Positions 27,850 through 37,863 of a stretch of 64,000 nucleotides of DNA are shown here, one piece after another. A program made the translations under genes and the position numbers. Position 1 is the first letter of the stretch. Each line of letters opens with the position of its first letter. Below the pieces are notes generated by a model, which saw nothing but the letters and a program-made list of their open reading frames with translations, had not been told where the DNA came from and ran no database searches. The stretch is taken from positions 1 through 64,000 of the forward strand of contig NZ_JANZKY010000005.1 of assembly GCF_025770765.1 (NCBI RefSeq), in the 5' to 3' direction. The stretch comes from Propionivibrio soli (GTDB lineage Bacteria; Pseudomonadota; Gammaproteobacteria; Burkholderiales; Rhodocyclaceae).

Positions 27850-29490
27850 CTACTTGATTTCGAGTAGGCTCTCGTCCCACTTGGCATGCTTCTCGAAGCC
27901 GAGCAGATTAGCGGTCGTTGCCGCGATGTTGGACAACCCGGCCTTCGGCAAAGCCTTCAGCGATAACTTCCCGCCGGTGACGTTGTCATAGAGAATCAAC
28001 GGGACCGGATTCAGCGTGTGCGCCGTCTTCGCCTTGAACGTACCATCCTTGTTCTGCGCAGGCTGCTTCGTCTTCTTGTCGATCTCGTACATCTCGTCGG
28101 CGTTGCCGTGGTCCGCCGTAATCAGCGCCACACCGCCCATTTCGTCGATCACCGGGAGAATGCGGCTGAGAGCGAGATCGACCGCCTCGATCGACATCGT
28201 GGCCGCGCGGAAGTTACCTGTGTGGCCCACCATGTCGCCATTGGCGAAGTTGCAGCGCAGCGTCTTGTAATTTCCGCTACGCAAGGCCTCGATCATCGCG
28301 TCGGCGATTTCGGCGGACTTCATCCACGGACGCTGCTCGAAAGGAATAACGTCGCTCGGGACTTCCTGATACGTCTCGCCGTCGAACTTGCCGGAGCGAT
28401 TGCCGTTCCAGAAATATGTCACATGGCCGAACTTCTGCGTTTCCGAGCAGGCGAATTGCTTGATGCCAGCCTTGGAGAACCATTCCCCCGTCGTATCCAG
28501 AATTTCGGGCGGATTGACGAGATAGCGCTTCGGCAGTTTAAGGTCGCCGTCATACTCGAGCATGCCGGCATACGTAACACGCGGCACGCGCACGCGGTCG
28601 AACTTGTTGAAGTTCATCTCTTCGAAAGCCCGTGTCAGTTCGAGCGCACGGTCGCCGCGGAAGTTGTAGAGGACGACCGAATCGCCGTCCTCGATCGTCC
28701 CGACCGGCTTGCTGTCCTTGGCGATCACGAACGGCGGGAGGTCCTGGTCGATCGTGCCGGGGAAGCGCACGCGCAAGGCCTTGACTGCTTCAGCGGCGCT
28801 CGCGAACTGGTCGCCCTGACCAAGAACGTGCGTACGCCAGCCGAGATCCACCATGTTCCAGTTGGCGTCATAACGGTCCATCGTGATATGCATGCGACCG
28901 CCGCCGGAGGCGATTCGCGCATCGAAGCCGGCATCATTCACCCCCACCAGGAAAGCCTCAAACGGCTCGATGTAGTCGAGCGCGCTGGTTTCCGGGACAT
29001 CGCGGCCATCGAGCAGCGCGTGGATGCGCACGGTCTTCACGCCTTCCTGTTTAGCGCGCGCGACCATTGCCTTCAGGTGGTCGATGTGGCTGTGGACGTT
29101 ACCGTCGGAAAACAGACCGATGAAGTGAATCACGCCGCGCCCGGCCTTCGCACCGGCGACGATCTGCTTCCAACCGTCACCCTGCCAAATGGCACCGGAC
29201 GCAATGGCGTCGGCGACGAGCGCCGCGCCTTGGCTGTAGACCTGACCCGCGCCAATCGCATTGTGCCCGACCTCGGAATTCCCCATGTCGTCGTCGGACG
29301 GCATGCCGACTGCCGTACCGTGAGCGCGTAGCGTCACATTCGGATAGTTCGCGAACAGGCGATCCAGATTGGGCTTCTTGGCTGCAGCGATGGCGCTACC
29401 AACTTCGGATTTGGCGATTCCGTAGCCGTCCATAATGATCGTGACCACCGGGCCAGCGATGCCCGGGAAATTCGCTAGTTTCTGCAACAT
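27850..29490 (-). CDS. gpmI: 2,3-bisphosphoglycerate-independent phosphoglycerate mutase
   Basis: Glycolytic/gluconeogenic enzyme (546 aa) interconverting 3- and 2-phosphoglycerate with two manganese ions. The catalytic serine lies in DDDMGNSEVGHNAIGAG near residue 71. Other signatures are LFSDGNVHSH, HALLDGRDVPETSA, NFRGDR and ITADHGNADEM. Alone on its strand with its own terminator; bioC follows upstream after 65 bp. Confidence 0.96.
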   Translation of the reverse strand: MLQKLANFPGIAGPVVTIIMDGYGIAKSEVGSAIAAAKKPNLDRLFANYPNVTLRAHGTAVGMPSDDDMGNSEVGHNAIGAGQVYSQGAALVADAIASGAIWQGDGWKQIVAGAKAGRGVIHFIGLFSDGNVHSHIDHLKAMVARAKQEGVKTVRIHALLDGRDVPETSALDYIEPFEAFLVGVNDAGFDARIASGGGRMHITMDRYDANWNMVDLGWRTHVLGQGDQFASAAEAVKALRVRFPGTIDQDLPPFVIAKDSKPVGTIEDGDSVVLYNFRGDRALELTRAFEEMNFNKFDRVRVPRVTYAGMLEYDGDLKLPKRYLVNPPEILDTTGEWFSKAGIKQFACSETQKFGHVTYFWNGNRSGKFDGETYQEVPSDVIPFEQRPWMKSAEIADAMIEALRSGNYKTLRCNFANGDMVGHTGNFRAATMSIEAVDLALSRILPVIDEMGGVALITADHGNADEMYEIDKKTKQPAQNKDGTFKAKTAHTLNPVPLILYDNVTGGKLSLKALPKAGLSNIAATTANLLGFEKHAKWDESLLEIK

Positions 29491-29555
29491 GATGTCTTCC
29501 TGCGTTTGTTAAGGTAGAAGTAAATCGACGAATTACATTGAGTGCGTTCACGTCC

Positions 29556-30443
29556 CTAGGGCCGTCGCCCTTTGGGGTCGAAGTGTACGATCGAGCGACC
29601 GTCTGCCGTCTTCGTTGCCGGTGCTTTCCAGGCGTGGCCATACACTACCTCGAACGTAGCCGGCAATCGTCCATCTCGCGCCAGGCGTTCATAGGCGCCA
29701 CACGCGGAACGCCATGTCTGGCGTCCCATCAGCCCGTGCCGCGAATGGCGCATCGCGCAGCCTGCACCGCCTCGGCGCAAATCCCGGAACAGATCATCGA
29801 GACTCTGATACGTGGCGGTTAATACTTCGACATCCATGACCGGGTCGGAGAATCCGCACGCAACGAGCATGTCGCCGTAATCGTGCATGTCGGTAAAACG
29901 TTGCGTATGTTCGTAGCCGTCAGCGAAGCAGGAACGCAGTTCCTTGAGCGTATCCGGGCCGAGCGTCGAGAACATGAGCAGCCCGCCAACTTGGAGCACG
30001 CGATGCATCTCGCGCAAGGCCGGGACGGGATCGTCGAGCCAGTGCAGCATCAGGTTCGACCAGGCCAACCCGAAAGAATCGTCCTTGAAAGGCAGAGCCG
30101 TGGCATTCGCGCCGACTAACCGGTTGCGAGAGCCTCGAATGAAAGGGAGCATCAAGCGCAAACGGCCGCGATGGGAAAGCCCCGCACGCAGCATCGGCTC
30201 GCTGAAATCGGCGCCGACCGTCTGCGCTTTTGGGTAACGTTCGCTGAGCGCGGTCATGCTCGCGCCCGTCCCGCAACCGATGTCGAGTATCCGAGCAGGA
30301 TCGATCTTCACGTAGTCGAGCCGCTCCAACATCCGGCTCCCGACTTCCCGCTGCAGCACGCCGACACCGTCGTAGGTCCGGGCGGCGCGCGCGAAATTGC
30401 GGCGCACCCGGCCCGAATCGACAAACGACCCCGGTGCGCTCAT
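29556..30443 (-). CDS. bioC: Malonyl-ACP O-methyltransferase BioC
   Basis: SAM-dependent methyltransferase (295 aa) that caps malonyl-ACP so that fatty acid synthesis can build the biotin precursor pimelate. Motif I is RILDIGCGTGASMTAL near residue 50; SNLMLHWLDDPVPALREM and the N-terminal VRRNFARAARTYDGV-VLQREV are typical of BioC. It begins 6 nt after the bioB stop, which supports the biotin assignment. Confidence 0.92.
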   Translation of the reverse strand: MSAPGSFVDSGRVRRNFARAARTYDGVGVLQREVGSRMLERLDYVKIDPARILDIGCGTGASMTALSERYPKAQTVGADFSEPMLRAGLSHRGRLRLMLPFIRGSRNRLVGANATALPFKDDSFGLAWSNLMLHWLDDPVPALREMHRVLQVGGLLMFSTLGPDTLKELRSCFADGYEHTQRFTDMHDYGDMLVACGFSDPVMDVEVLTATYQSLDDLFRDLRRGGAGCAMRHSRHGLMGRQTWRSACGAYERLARDGRLPATFEVVYGHAWKAPATKTADGRSIVHFDPKGRRP

Positions 30444-30449
30444 GAATCG

Positions 30450-31439
30450 TCAGACCGCGCGCAAGCCGAGCTTCTCGAAAAGCATCTGATCGCGGTTGCT
30501 CACCCGGTTCTCAGTCGTGAGCAGCTTTTCACAGTAGAAGATCGAATTGGCTCCGGCAAAGAAGCAAAGCGCCTGCATCTCGTCGGTCATCGACTCGCGC
30601 CCGGCCGACAAGCGCACATAGCTCTTCGGCATGGCAATGCGCGCGGCGGCGATGGTGCGCAGAAATTCAAAGTTGTCGAGCTTCTCTTTTTCCGCCATCG
30701 GCGTGCCGGGAATCGGCACGAGGTTGTTGATTGGCACCGAATCCGGAGGCGGATTGAGGTTGGCCAACTGCGCCACCATCGCCGCGCGGTTGCGGCGCGA
30801 TTCCCCCATGCCGAGGATGCCGCCAGAGCACACTTTGATGCCGGCCTCACGGACTTTGGAAATCGTATCCAAGCGATCCGTGTGCTTGTGCGTCGTGATT
30901 ACCTGGTCGTAAAAATCGGCGTCGGTATCAACGTTGTGATTGTAGTAGTCGAGGCCCGCTTCCTTAAGCTTCTCGGCTTGGCCGTCCTTCAGCATACCGA
31001 GCGTCACACACGTCTCCATGCCAAGCGACTTCACCTCGCGAATCATGCGCGTGACGACTTCCAGTTCCTTTTCCTTCGGGCCTCGCCACGCGGCCCCCAT
31101 GCAGAAGCGGGTGGCCCCCTTTTCCTTGGCTTCCCTCGCAGCAGCCAACACTTCCTCGACCTGCATCAGTGCCTCACGCTCGGTCGGCGTCTTGTAACGC
31201 GCCGACTGCGAGCAGTAACTGCAGTCTTCGGAACAACCACCGGTCTTGATCGAGATAAGCGCCGATCGCTGGACTTCATTCGGATCAAAGTTCTCGCAGT
31301 GCACCTGATGAGCGCGGGAAAGCAGATCCATCAGCGGTAACTGGTACAACGCTTCAACCTGCGACACCGTCCATTTGGCTTTCGGAGCGGAAGCGGCTGC
31401 GTCAGGCGACAACGCTACCGTCGGAGAAATCGTATTCAT
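30450..31439 (-). CDS. bioB: Biotin synthase
   Basis: Radical SAM enzyme (329 aa) inserting sulfur into dethiobiotin. The radical SAM cluster motif is [10 protein letters not shown] near residue 66; the CMGAAWRGP and [11 protein letters not shown]-like regions carry other conserved residues. ATG 31439 is chosen over the TTG two codons upstream. It heads bioB-bioC; the remaining biotin genes (bioA, D, F) are not in the window. The divergent comF starts 81 bp away. Confidence 0.97.
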   Translation of the reverse strand: MNTISPTVALSPDAAASAPKAKWTVSQVEALYQLPLMDLLSRAHQVHCENFDPNEVQRSALISIKTGGCSEDCSYCSQSARYKTPTEREALMQVEEVLAAAREAKEKGATRFCMGAAWRGPKEKELEVVTRMIREVKSLGMETCVTLGMLKDGQAEKLKEAGLDYYNHNVDTDADFYDQVITTHKHTDRLDTISKVREAGIKVCSGGILGMGESRRNRAAMVAQLANLNPPPDSVPINNLVPIPGTPMAEKEKLDNFEFLRTIAAARIAMPKSYVRLSAGRESMTDEMQALCFFAGANSIFYCEKLLTTENRVSNRDQMLFEKLGLRAV

Positions 31440-31520
31440 GGGCAAAACCTACCGGAAAAAAGGGAGACATGCAGTCGCCACGCAGGCACAATCACAGAAC
31501 CGGTTTGGAGCGGTCCGAAG

Positions 31521-32249
31521 GTGTCGATTCTACCTCAAAACAAGGCCTTGAAGCCCGAACGCCTATGGGCGTTCATCCAACGTCTCGGCGGTATCACGGA
31601 ACAGGACTGCCTCTTGTGCGGCAGCACGAGCCGAGATGATTTGCTGTGCCCCGCCTGCGTCGCCGACCTGCCCGAGCTGCCCCAGAAACGCTGCCCGCGC
31701 TGCGCCTTGCCGACGCCTCACGGCGAAACCTGCGGTCGTTGCTTGCGCCGCCCGCCGGAGCATGACGCCGCCCTTGCGGCGTATCGATATGACTTCCCTC
31801 TCGACAAGCTGGTTCAATCGTTCAAATACGGTCATCGGCTGGCGCTGGGCCAGTACTTTGGCCGTGTTCTCGCGCAACTTGCGACAGGGCTCGCGGTAGA
31901 CGTCATTGTCCCGTTACCGCTGCATCCGGAGCGACTGCGCGAACGTGGATTCAACCAGGCAATGGAACTTGCCCGGCCTATTGCTAAACAGCACGCGTGG
32001 CCGATCGACCCCACACTCTGTCAGCGCATCCGCCCTACGCCACCTCAAGCCGACCTGCACTGGCGTCAACGCGTCAAGAACATTCGCGGCGCCTTCCATT
32101 GCACCGCGGACCTCACAGGGAAACGCGTTCTCCTCGTCGATGACGTCATGACGACCGGCGCCTCGCTGAACGAGTGCGCGCGCACGCTCAAACTGCATGG
32201 CGCGGCGCACGTTACCGCGCTCGCCGTGGCGCGTGCGCTGCCGCGTTGA
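31521..32249 (+). CDS. comF: ComF family protein
   Basis: Phosphoribosyltransferase-fold protein (242 aa) linked to DNA uptake and competence in several bacteria. An N-terminal zinc finger with paired cysteines (CLLCGSTS, LCPAC, CPRCALPT, CGRCL) precedes a PRTase domain with the PRPP motif VLLVDDVMTTGAS near residue 208. The GTG start is followed closely by typical ComF sequence. Convergent with mshN, 10 bp apart. With PilBCD it hints at, but does not show, natural transformation. Confidence 0.9.
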   Translation: MSILPQNKALKPERLWAFIQRLGGITEQDCLLCGSTSRDDLLCPACVADLPELPQKRCPRCALPTPHGETCGRCLRRPPEHDAALAAYRYDFPLDKLVQSFKYGHRLALGQYFGRVLAQLATGLAVDVIVPLPLHPERLRERGFNQAMELARPIAKQHAWPIDPTLCQRIRPTPPQADLHWRQRVKNIRGAFHCTADLTGKRVLLVDDVMTTGASLNECARTLKLHGAAHVTALAVARALPR

Positions 32250-32259
32250 GGCGCCGGCA

Positions 32260-33516
32260 TCAGCGCAGTTTCTGCTCGACGAGCGCCATTAGATCCGCAC
32301 TCAGGCTCCCGGACTGGCGCGCCCGCTGAAAGGCTTCGCGCGCCTCATTGACACGCCCTTCGGCGTCGTACGCGAGCCCCAGCCCGAGCCACCAACGCCC
32401 ATCGCGGGGTGCCAGCCGTGCCGCAACGGTATACCGTTCTGCGGCTTCGGCATTTCGCCCCAGCCGTTGCAGCACATGGCCGGCAAATCCTTGGTAATCC
32501 GGGCTCGAACCGGCCGCTGGCAGCGAATGGTCCAGCGTCTGCCAGGCACCGCCAAGATCGTTGCGCTCGACCTGCAAGCGAGCAAGGCTCATCGCCCAGC
32601 CGAGCTGCGCCGGCTGACCCTGTAATCCGTCCTGAAGGATCTGCATCGCCTCATCGGCCCGCTTTGCCTCCAGCAACAACCGAACGAGTAGCTGGCGCGA
32701 AGCGACGTGATAGGCATCCTGCTCAAGCGCATCGCGCAAGCAGGCCACGGCTTCGGTAACGCGCCCCTGGTTCACGGCGGTGATCGCTTTTCGATATTGC
32801 GCCTCGGCGCGCTCGCGAGGCGACCCGAGCGCGTCGGTCTTCTCAATCGAAGCCGGTTTTGCCGAACGACGCGGCTCTTCAACTGCCGCCTTCATAGGCG
32901 CTGAAGTACGGTCTGGAATAGGCACGTCGCCGACGACCGACGGTTGGCCACTCACCCGTGCGCTGGGTTCGCGCTCCACCGCTTTCTGCGGGCTGGGCTT
33001 ATCGTCACGCGCCGCCTGAGCTGCCGATTTGCTTCGTGCCTCCACCACGGGGGCTGGCCGGAAATCGGAAATACGCAAGCTTCCATCGATCCCGCGCAAC
33101 GCCTCTTTTCCGGTAGCCACGTCAGCCACCGGGGCTGCCTCAACAGCCTGAGCAGGCAGCTCCTTAGCACCGGCGTCTTCAGTGAGGGATTTTTTTTCCG
33201 GAACATTGACTGTGGAAACCTCAGTCGAAGGCGCGGGAGCCGTTGCCGGCGCAGCAACGACCCGCGGTGCGGGTGGCGAAAACTCGGCCTCGGCCTTGGG
33301 AGCCGCTACCGTCTGCAATGGACTGGAAGCGTTTTGACTGACCCAGTAGGCGGCAACGGCTCCAACCAGCAGCGCAGTCAGGACGCCAAGCAAAAGAGGC
33401 CGACGCGACGGCGGCGCCGGAGGCAGAGGGCGCACGTCGTTCGGTAGCTGACTCGGCCGCCCTTGTGTGCCGCTCCGCGCATCGAGATCCTGCAACATTT
33501 GATTGATCAGGCTCAT
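32260..33516 (-). CDS. mshN: MSHA biogenesis protein MshN (TPR)
   Basis: Bitopic inner membrane protein (418 aa) of the MSHA pilus system. The N-terminal MSLINQMLQDLDARSG is the MshN signature, followed by a membrane segment near residues 42-62, a long proline/alanine-rich periplasmic linker and tetratricopeptide-like repeats over the last 160 residues. ATG 33516 has AAAGGGG upstream. Last gene of the leftward msh operon. Confidence 0.9.
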   Translation of the reverse strand: MSLINQMLQDLDARSGTQGRPSQLPNDVRPLPPAPPSRRPLLLGVLTALLVGAVAAYWVSQNASSPLQTVAAPKAEAEFSPPAPRVVAAPATAPAPSTEVSTVNVPEKKSLTEDAGAKELPAQAVEAAPVADVATGKEALRGIDGSLRISDFRPAPVVEARSKSAAQAARDDKPSPQKAVEREPSARVSGQPSVVGDVPIPDRTSAPMKAAVEEPRRSAKPASIEKTDALGSPRERAEAQYRKAITAVNQGRVTEAVACLRDALEQDAYHVASRQLLVRLLLEAKRADEAMQILQDGLQGQPAQLGWAMSLARLQVERNDLGGAWQTLDHSLPAAGSSPDYQGFAGHVLQRLGRNAEAAERYTVAARLAPRDGRWWLGLGLAYDAEGRVNEAREAFQRARQSGSLSADLMALVEQKLR

Positions 33517-33541
33517 GGCCACCCCTTTAGTCGTTCTCGCT

Positions 33542-34372
33542 CTACCAGAGCCACCCGGCACGGCGCGCGCCCTCAGTATCCTTGCGTGCCAAACGAACAT
33601 GGCGGACCTTTACCATTTGCCGCCCCTCACCGTATACGGCAAGCAAGGACTTGTGCGCCAGGATATTAATGAGCCGCGGCACGCCGCCGCTCGAACGGTG
33701 CAAGGCCCGCAACGCTGATGGGGTAAATAGTCCATCGCCGCGGTATCCTGCAACGCGAAGGCGGTGGGCGACATAATCGGCGATCTCGCTCTTCGCGACA
33801 CCGCGCAACTGGTAATGGAAAGCGATGCGTTGCAGAAGCTGCCGCGCCTCCTGCCGCCCGAGCTTGACGTCGAGTTCCGGCTGCCCAAAGAGGACGATCT
33901 GCAGTAGTTTGCGCTTTTCCGTTTCCAGGTTCGAGAGCAAGCGCAGCGCTTCCAACGTTTCCATCGGCATCGCCTGCGCCTCGTCGATACAGACGACGAC
34001 CCGCTTCTTGGCGCGCGCGAAATCGAGCAACGCCAGGTTGATGCGACGTATCAGATGGTATTGATCGAGGCCGGCGACGTCCTTGATGCTTAATTCCTCG
34101 GCAAGCGCAAGGAGCAAGGTATCGGGATCGATGCTGGGATTTGGCAGATAGGCCGAAACCCAGTCGTCATTCAGTGTTTGTAGGAGGCGACGGCAAAGGA
34201 GCGTCTTTCCGGTGCCGACCTCACCGCTGATCTTCACGAAGCCCTCGCCATTGTCGAGCGCGATCAGGAGGGTGTTCAACGCCTCCTGATGATGCTGTCC
34301 GGAATACGCGAAGCTCGTGTCCGGCGTAATGCGGAACGGCAGCTCGGAGAGGCCAAAGTGCTTCAGGTACAA
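33542..34372 (-). CDS. mshM: MSHA biogenesis ATPase MshM (ExeA/GspA-like)
   Basis: AAA ATPase (276 aa) of the ExeA family that probably helps localise or assemble the secretin with MshN. Walker A is ISGEVGTGKTLLCR near residue 50 and Walker B VVVCIDEAQAMP near residue 126. The N-terminal MYLKHFGLSELPFRITPDTSF is typical. No peptidoglycan-binding extension is present; that role may lie with MshN. Gap to mshN is 25 nt. Confidence 0.92.
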   Translation of the reverse strand: MYLKHFGLSELPFRITPDTSFAYSGQHHQEALNTLLIALDNGEGFVKISGEVGTGKTLLCRRLLQTLNDDWVSAYLPNPSIDPDTLLLALAEELSIKDVAGLDQYHLIRRINLALLDFARAKKRVVVCIDEAQAMPMETLEALRLLSNLETEKRKLLQIVLFGQPELDVKLGRQEARQLLQRIAFHYQLRGVAKSEIADYVAHRLRVAGYRGDGLFTPSALRALHRSSGGVPRLINILAHKSLLAVYGEGRQMVKVRHVRLARKDTEGARRAGWLW

Positions 34373-34391
34373 CGACGGCTCCGCGATAGCG

Positions 34392-36107
34392 TCATTGCAC
34401 GGGCTGCGGACGGGCGAGGCGCGGATCGAGTTGCTGCACCCGCATCTGCGTATCCACGAGATCGTCCTTCCAGCTCGATTCGTTATGGATGATCGTCGGC
34501 TTGATCAGGATCACAAGCTCGCGCTTCGTCAGGTAGCTGTTGCGCGAGCCGAAGAGCAGGCCGAACCCTGACGAGCGCGTCGTTCCTGGCAAGCCGTTGG
34601 CTTCCGACGACTGTTCCTGTTTCATCAAGCCGCCAATCGCCACGATGTTGGCGTCTTGCACGCGCACGATGCTATCGGTCTCGTTCACGGTGCTGTTGGC
34701 GAGCGGCAACGTAAACACGCCAAGTTGCGTACCCAGGTCGATTGTTTTCTGCTTCTCGGTGACGACACTGATCGAAGGATGCACGTGCAGAACGATATTG
34801 TTGTCGGCATCGATCTGCGGGGTGACGTCGAGGGCGATACCGGAGAAGAACGGCTGCAGCGTGATCGTCGGCGTCGTCACGTTGCTCGTTCCTGAGGACG
34901 TAACGGTTGAGCTTACGTTGGTAACGAAGAACTCGTCGGTGCCTACCTTGAGCACGGCCTTCTGGTTATTGACTGTCGCGATACGCGGACTCGAAAGCAC
35001 TTGCACGCTGCCCTGCGTCTCGAGGAAATCAAGCAGCGCGGCGAAGTTGGCCGTCTGCAGTGCGAGACCGAAGAAACCATTGCCAAGTGCGGTGGCCGCG
35101 GCCGCGCCGTTGGCGCCTGGAACAACTGCGGAGTCGCTTGAGCTGATCGTCCCGTTCGTACGCAAGGTTGTCCCCGGTGTGATCGAGCCCACGGAATACC
35201 GATGATTAGCTCCGCCGAAGGCCGCCCAGTTCACACCCGCCTGAAACTCCTCGCTCAGCGAGACTTCTAGAATTTTCGCTTCAAGCATTACCTGCCGTTC
35301 GACGATCAATTGCGTCACACGCAGGTAGTTCTCCACCGCTCTGATGTCGGCCGGAAAGCCCTTCACGACGATCACCCCGGAACCCGCGTTAACGATCACG
35401 GCGCGCCCCTCCTGAGCGCCGACAATGCTCGCAAGCGCTGTCGTCAGGTCTTGCCAGAAATCGCTGTTCTGCGTCGTCGAAATCTGGCTGCTCGGTGGCC
35501 CGGACGTGACGGTCGAGCCGCTGGCATTCGACGTGCTGGCCGCCGTTGCGGTCCCTGAACTCTGCGTATGCGTGGCCGTGATCGATCCTGACGTAACGCG
35601 CACGTCCGATTGCCCCTGCCGTTTCCCAGCCAGGTAATTGATCTGAAAGATTCGAGTCTGTAGCGTATTCGGCTGGATGTAGATGCGCGTGCCCTGGATC
35701 CTGAACTCGTAGCCGTAAAGCTCGCGCAGCGTCTCCAGCGCCTCGCGCACGGTCACGCTCTTCAGATTGACCGTTACGTTGCCCGACACTTCGGGCGCCA
35801 CCAGCATGCTGTAGCGCGTGCCGCTGACGAGTGCCATGAACACTTGGCTCGCTGGCGCATTATTCACAGCCAGATCGAAACGGGGCTCAACGCTCTTCGC
35901 TGAATCGGGCAGATCGAGCTGCAATGGCGGCAGCATCGCCTGGTTCAACGCCTCGTCGGCCCCCTTTGGTTTGGCCGCCACTGCTCCCTTCAACTCATCG
36001 CCGATGCGGTCGAACGTCGCACCCGGTGCTTTCTGATGCGTTGCGCAACCGGCGACGAATCCCGCCAGCCCGATGAATGCGATCGAAAGAATCGATCTGA
36101 ACTTCAT
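34392..36107 (-). CDS. mshL: MSHA outer membrane secretin MshL
   Basis: Lipoprotein secretin (571 aa) forming the outer membrane pore for the MSHA pilus. The signal peptide ends in a lipobox, FVAGC, with C21. The periplasmic part includes an STN/N0 domain (NVTVNLKSVTVREALETLREL) and a serine/threonine-rich linker. The secretin core has SPRIATVNNQKAVLKVG and IDLGTQLGVFTLPLANSTVNET. Family GspD/PilQ; MshL by operon context. Confidence 0.94.
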   Translation of the reverse strand: MKFRSILSIAFIGLAGFVAGCATHQKAPGATFDRIGDELKGAVAAKPKGADEALNQAMLPPLQLDLPDSAKSVEPRFDLAVNNAPASQVFMALVSGTRYSMLVAPEVSGNVTVNLKSVTVREALETLRELYGYEFRIQGTRIYIQPNTLQTRIFQINYLAGKRQGQSDVRVTSGSITATHTQSSGTATAASTSNASGSTVTSGPPSSQISTTQNSDFWQDLTTALASIVGAQEGRAVIVNAGSGVIVVKGFPADIRAVENYLRVTQLIVERQVMLEAKILEVSLSEEFQAGVNWAAFGGANHRYSVGSITPGTTLRTNGTISSSDSAVVPGANGAAAATALGNGFFGLALQTANFAALLDFLETQGSVQVLSSPRIATVNNQKAVLKVGTDEFFVTNVSSTVTSSGTSNVTTPTITLQPFFSGIALDVTPQIDADNNIVLHVHPSISVVTEKQKTIDLGTQLGVFTLPLANSTVNETDSIVRVQDANIVAIGGLMKQEQSSEANGLPGTTRSSGFGLLFGSRNSYLTKRELVILIKPTIIHNESSWKDDLVDTQMRVQQLDPRLARPQPVQ

Positions 36108-36110
36108 GCT

Positions 36111-36491
36111 TTATCCCCCACCCTGCCCGCGCTTCGCGGCAGGCGATTTTGCTTTGACGTATGTCTTTTCAACCCCGGGCGTGAGCAGCAATCGCTCAGC
36201 GCCGTCCGGCCCTTCGAGCACGACGCCTTGCTCGCTGACTTTGACCAGCCGGCTCTCACCGAACTTGTCGCCCAACCGCACATGCTGCCCGTTAATTATC
36301 GCGGCGGCCCTGCCTTTCTTCGGAATCATGACCGATTGCAATACGGGCGCCCCGCTCTCTCCCGACTCCACCGTCTCTGCAACGCTCGCCGGTGGGCGGG
36401 TCGGGTCGGCCATCGAACCTGTCTGCGCCCAGACGTTCGGCAAGGCGAATACGGCGGCCGCCATGCAGCCGAGAATCAAATGACGAGCCAT
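36111..36491 (-). CDS. mshK: MSHA biogenesis protein MshK
   Basis: Small exported protein (126 aa), analogous to PilP. A signal peptide (residues 1-22) is followed by MADPTRPP and a beta-rich core (LQSVMIPKKGRAAAIINGQHV, LVKVSEQGVVLEG) as in MshK/PilP C-terminal domains. It overlaps mshJ by 16 bp and ends 4 bp before mshL. It probably bridges the inner membrane complex to the secretin. Confidence 0.85.
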   Translation of the reverse strand: MARHLILGCMAAAVFALPNVWAQTGSMADPTRPPASVAETVESGESGAPVLQSVMIPKKGRAAAIINGQHVRLGDKFGESRLVKVSEQGVVLEGPDGAERLLLTPGVEKTYVKAKSPAAKRGQGGG

Positions 36492-37177
36492 GCGCGGTCC
36501 ATGCTGATGGTAAAAACGGTTAGGGTCAGGACCAGCTTTGGATGCTTTTCCGCTGACAGCGCGACGCTGTCCCAGAGAAACTTCGAACGCGACTGTTCGA
36601 GCCGCTCGAGATAGGCCACGAGTTCCTGATAGCTCCCTTCGAGTTTGATCTCGACGCCGTGCTTGAAGAGGCCCGCCGCGGGAGGCGCCACCTCCGTACC
36701 CGCCGTGGCCACTTGCGCAGCTCCGCCCTCGGCCGGAGCCGGTGCTTTCCGGTTCAACAACGGTGCGACGGGAAGCGTCTTGAGACTGAGCAGGCGAACA
36801 TTCCCTCTGCGTCCGATGACATCTTCCAATACGCGCGGCATTTGCTGCGGTGCTACGAAAGAAGTCTCCATGGCTTCCACCCGGGCATTCAGGCCGGCAA
36901 GCCTCGTTTTTAACTGGGCGATCTCCGCTCGTGCTACCGCATCGGGATTCTGGTCGGGGGCATTCAACGCAGCGATTCGGGCTCGTGCCGCCTGCAACTG
37001 CGCTGTAGCATCCGCTGTCTCGCGTTCGGCTGTATGCACGCGGCGAAGCGACGGCTCGATAAAGGCCGTCGCACCAACAAAAACAATGCCGCCCAACACC
37101 GCTACTGCAATCAAAACGCGCTCACGGCGTTGCAAGCCGTCGTACCAGACGCCGAGGCGCTTCCACGGCGCGTTCAT
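36476..37177 (-). CDS. mshJ: MSHA biogenesis protein MshJ (PilO-like)
   Basis: Bitopic membrane protein (233 aa): a short cytoplasmic N-terminus, membrane segment at residues 21-41, coiled coil at about 48-105 and a C-terminal ferredoxin-like domain with VEIKLEGSYQELVAYLERLEQ, the PilO/GspM hallmark. Its start overlaps the PilN-like stop (ATGA). Part of the alignment complex with the PilM- and PilN-like proteins. Confidence 0.87.
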   Translation of the reverse strand: MNAPWKRLGVWYDGLQRRERVLIAVAVLGGIVFVGATAFIEPSLRRVHTAERETADATAQLQAARARIAALNAPDQNPDAVARAEIAQLKTRLAGLNARVEAMETSFVAPQQMPRVLEDVIGRRGNVRLLSLKTLPVAPLLNRKAPAPAEGGAAQVATAGTEVAPPAAGLFKHGVEIKLEGSYQELVAYLERLEQSRSKFLWDSVALSAEKHPKLVLTLTVFTISMDRAWLVI

Positions 37178-37863
37178 TGTTTTCTCCCGTCATTCTTTGC
37201 CGCGTCTGCGCGGGCTTTCTCCGAACGCAGGATGAACTCGACGTAGTGCAGCGCTGGAATAGCCGCTACGCCGTCTCCTTTCGCCGTATCGGCTGCCGTT
37301 TTCGGCTCGGCCGGGTCGACGCCGCGCATTTCGAGCGCAGCGAAACGACGTCCTTGGAACGCCGGCTCACGGCCGAGGGCCTGAACGTAGGCCGGCAACT
37401 TTGCCGAATCGAGCATGCGGCCGCGTACTTCGATTTCATCACCGCCGGCCGATATGTCGAAACCGGTCAGCCAAAGATCCGGCTGTGCCTGACGCGCAAA
37501 CGCTGCCATCGCCGCGGAAAATCGGCCTTCGACGGCCAGCGGCCGCGTCTCCAGCGCGCTGAGTATCTCTTCGCGCAGGCCAACGGCGACCCGGCTGCTA
37601 TCGAGCTCCGCCGCCACCGCCGGAGAAACCTTGCGCTCGCCCATGGCCTTGGTCAGCTCGGCAAGCTTTTGCTGTTCGTCAGCCAATTGCTTCTGGACGA
37701 CGGCCGCCGCTTCGGCTTTGCCCTTCGCCTCCAAGCCCGTCCAAGCGGCGACAATCGCGGTGACAACGAACACGACGAGCGCGGCGCCGCCCACGTTGCG
37801 CCACGTTGCAAGTTCTCGGCGCGGCCTCAGCCGATCTTCATACAGGTTGATCTGCTGACTCAC
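37174..37863 (-). CDS. PilN-like MSHA biogenesis protein
   Basis: Bitopic protein (229 aa) that begins with SQQINLYEDRLRP, the PilN-type N-terminus that docks onto the PilM-like protein. A membrane segment covers about residues 24-44, followed by a coiled coil and a beta-alpha domain. In Vibrio-type loci the matching gene is called mshI2 or is the second half of mshI. It overlaps both neighbours by 4 bp. Confidence 0.85.
   Translation of the reverse strand: MSQQINLYEDRLRPRRELATWRNVGGAALVVFVVTAIVAAWTGLEAKGKAEAAAVVQKQLADEQQKLAELTKAMGERKVSPAVAAELDSSRVAVGLREEILSALETRPLAVEGRFSAAMAAFARQAQPDLWLTGFDISAGGDEIEVRGRMLDSAKLPAYVQALGREPAFQGRRFAALEMRGVDPAEPKTAADTAKGDGVAAIPALHYVEFILRSEKARADAAKNDGRKQ

Noticed and set aside
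28018-29331. Long plus-strand frame (437 codons) opposite gpmI
   Set aside because: It is the exact antisense of a well conserved gene, its product is low-complexity with many H, R and V residues and no recognisable family, and it lacks a ribosome binding site. It follows from the codon bias of gpmI.
30171-31340. Long plus-strand frame (389 codons) opposite bioC and bioB
   Set aside because: It spans two real genes on the other strand, is rich in H, R and A, and has no family resemblance. It is a shadow of GC-biased codon use.
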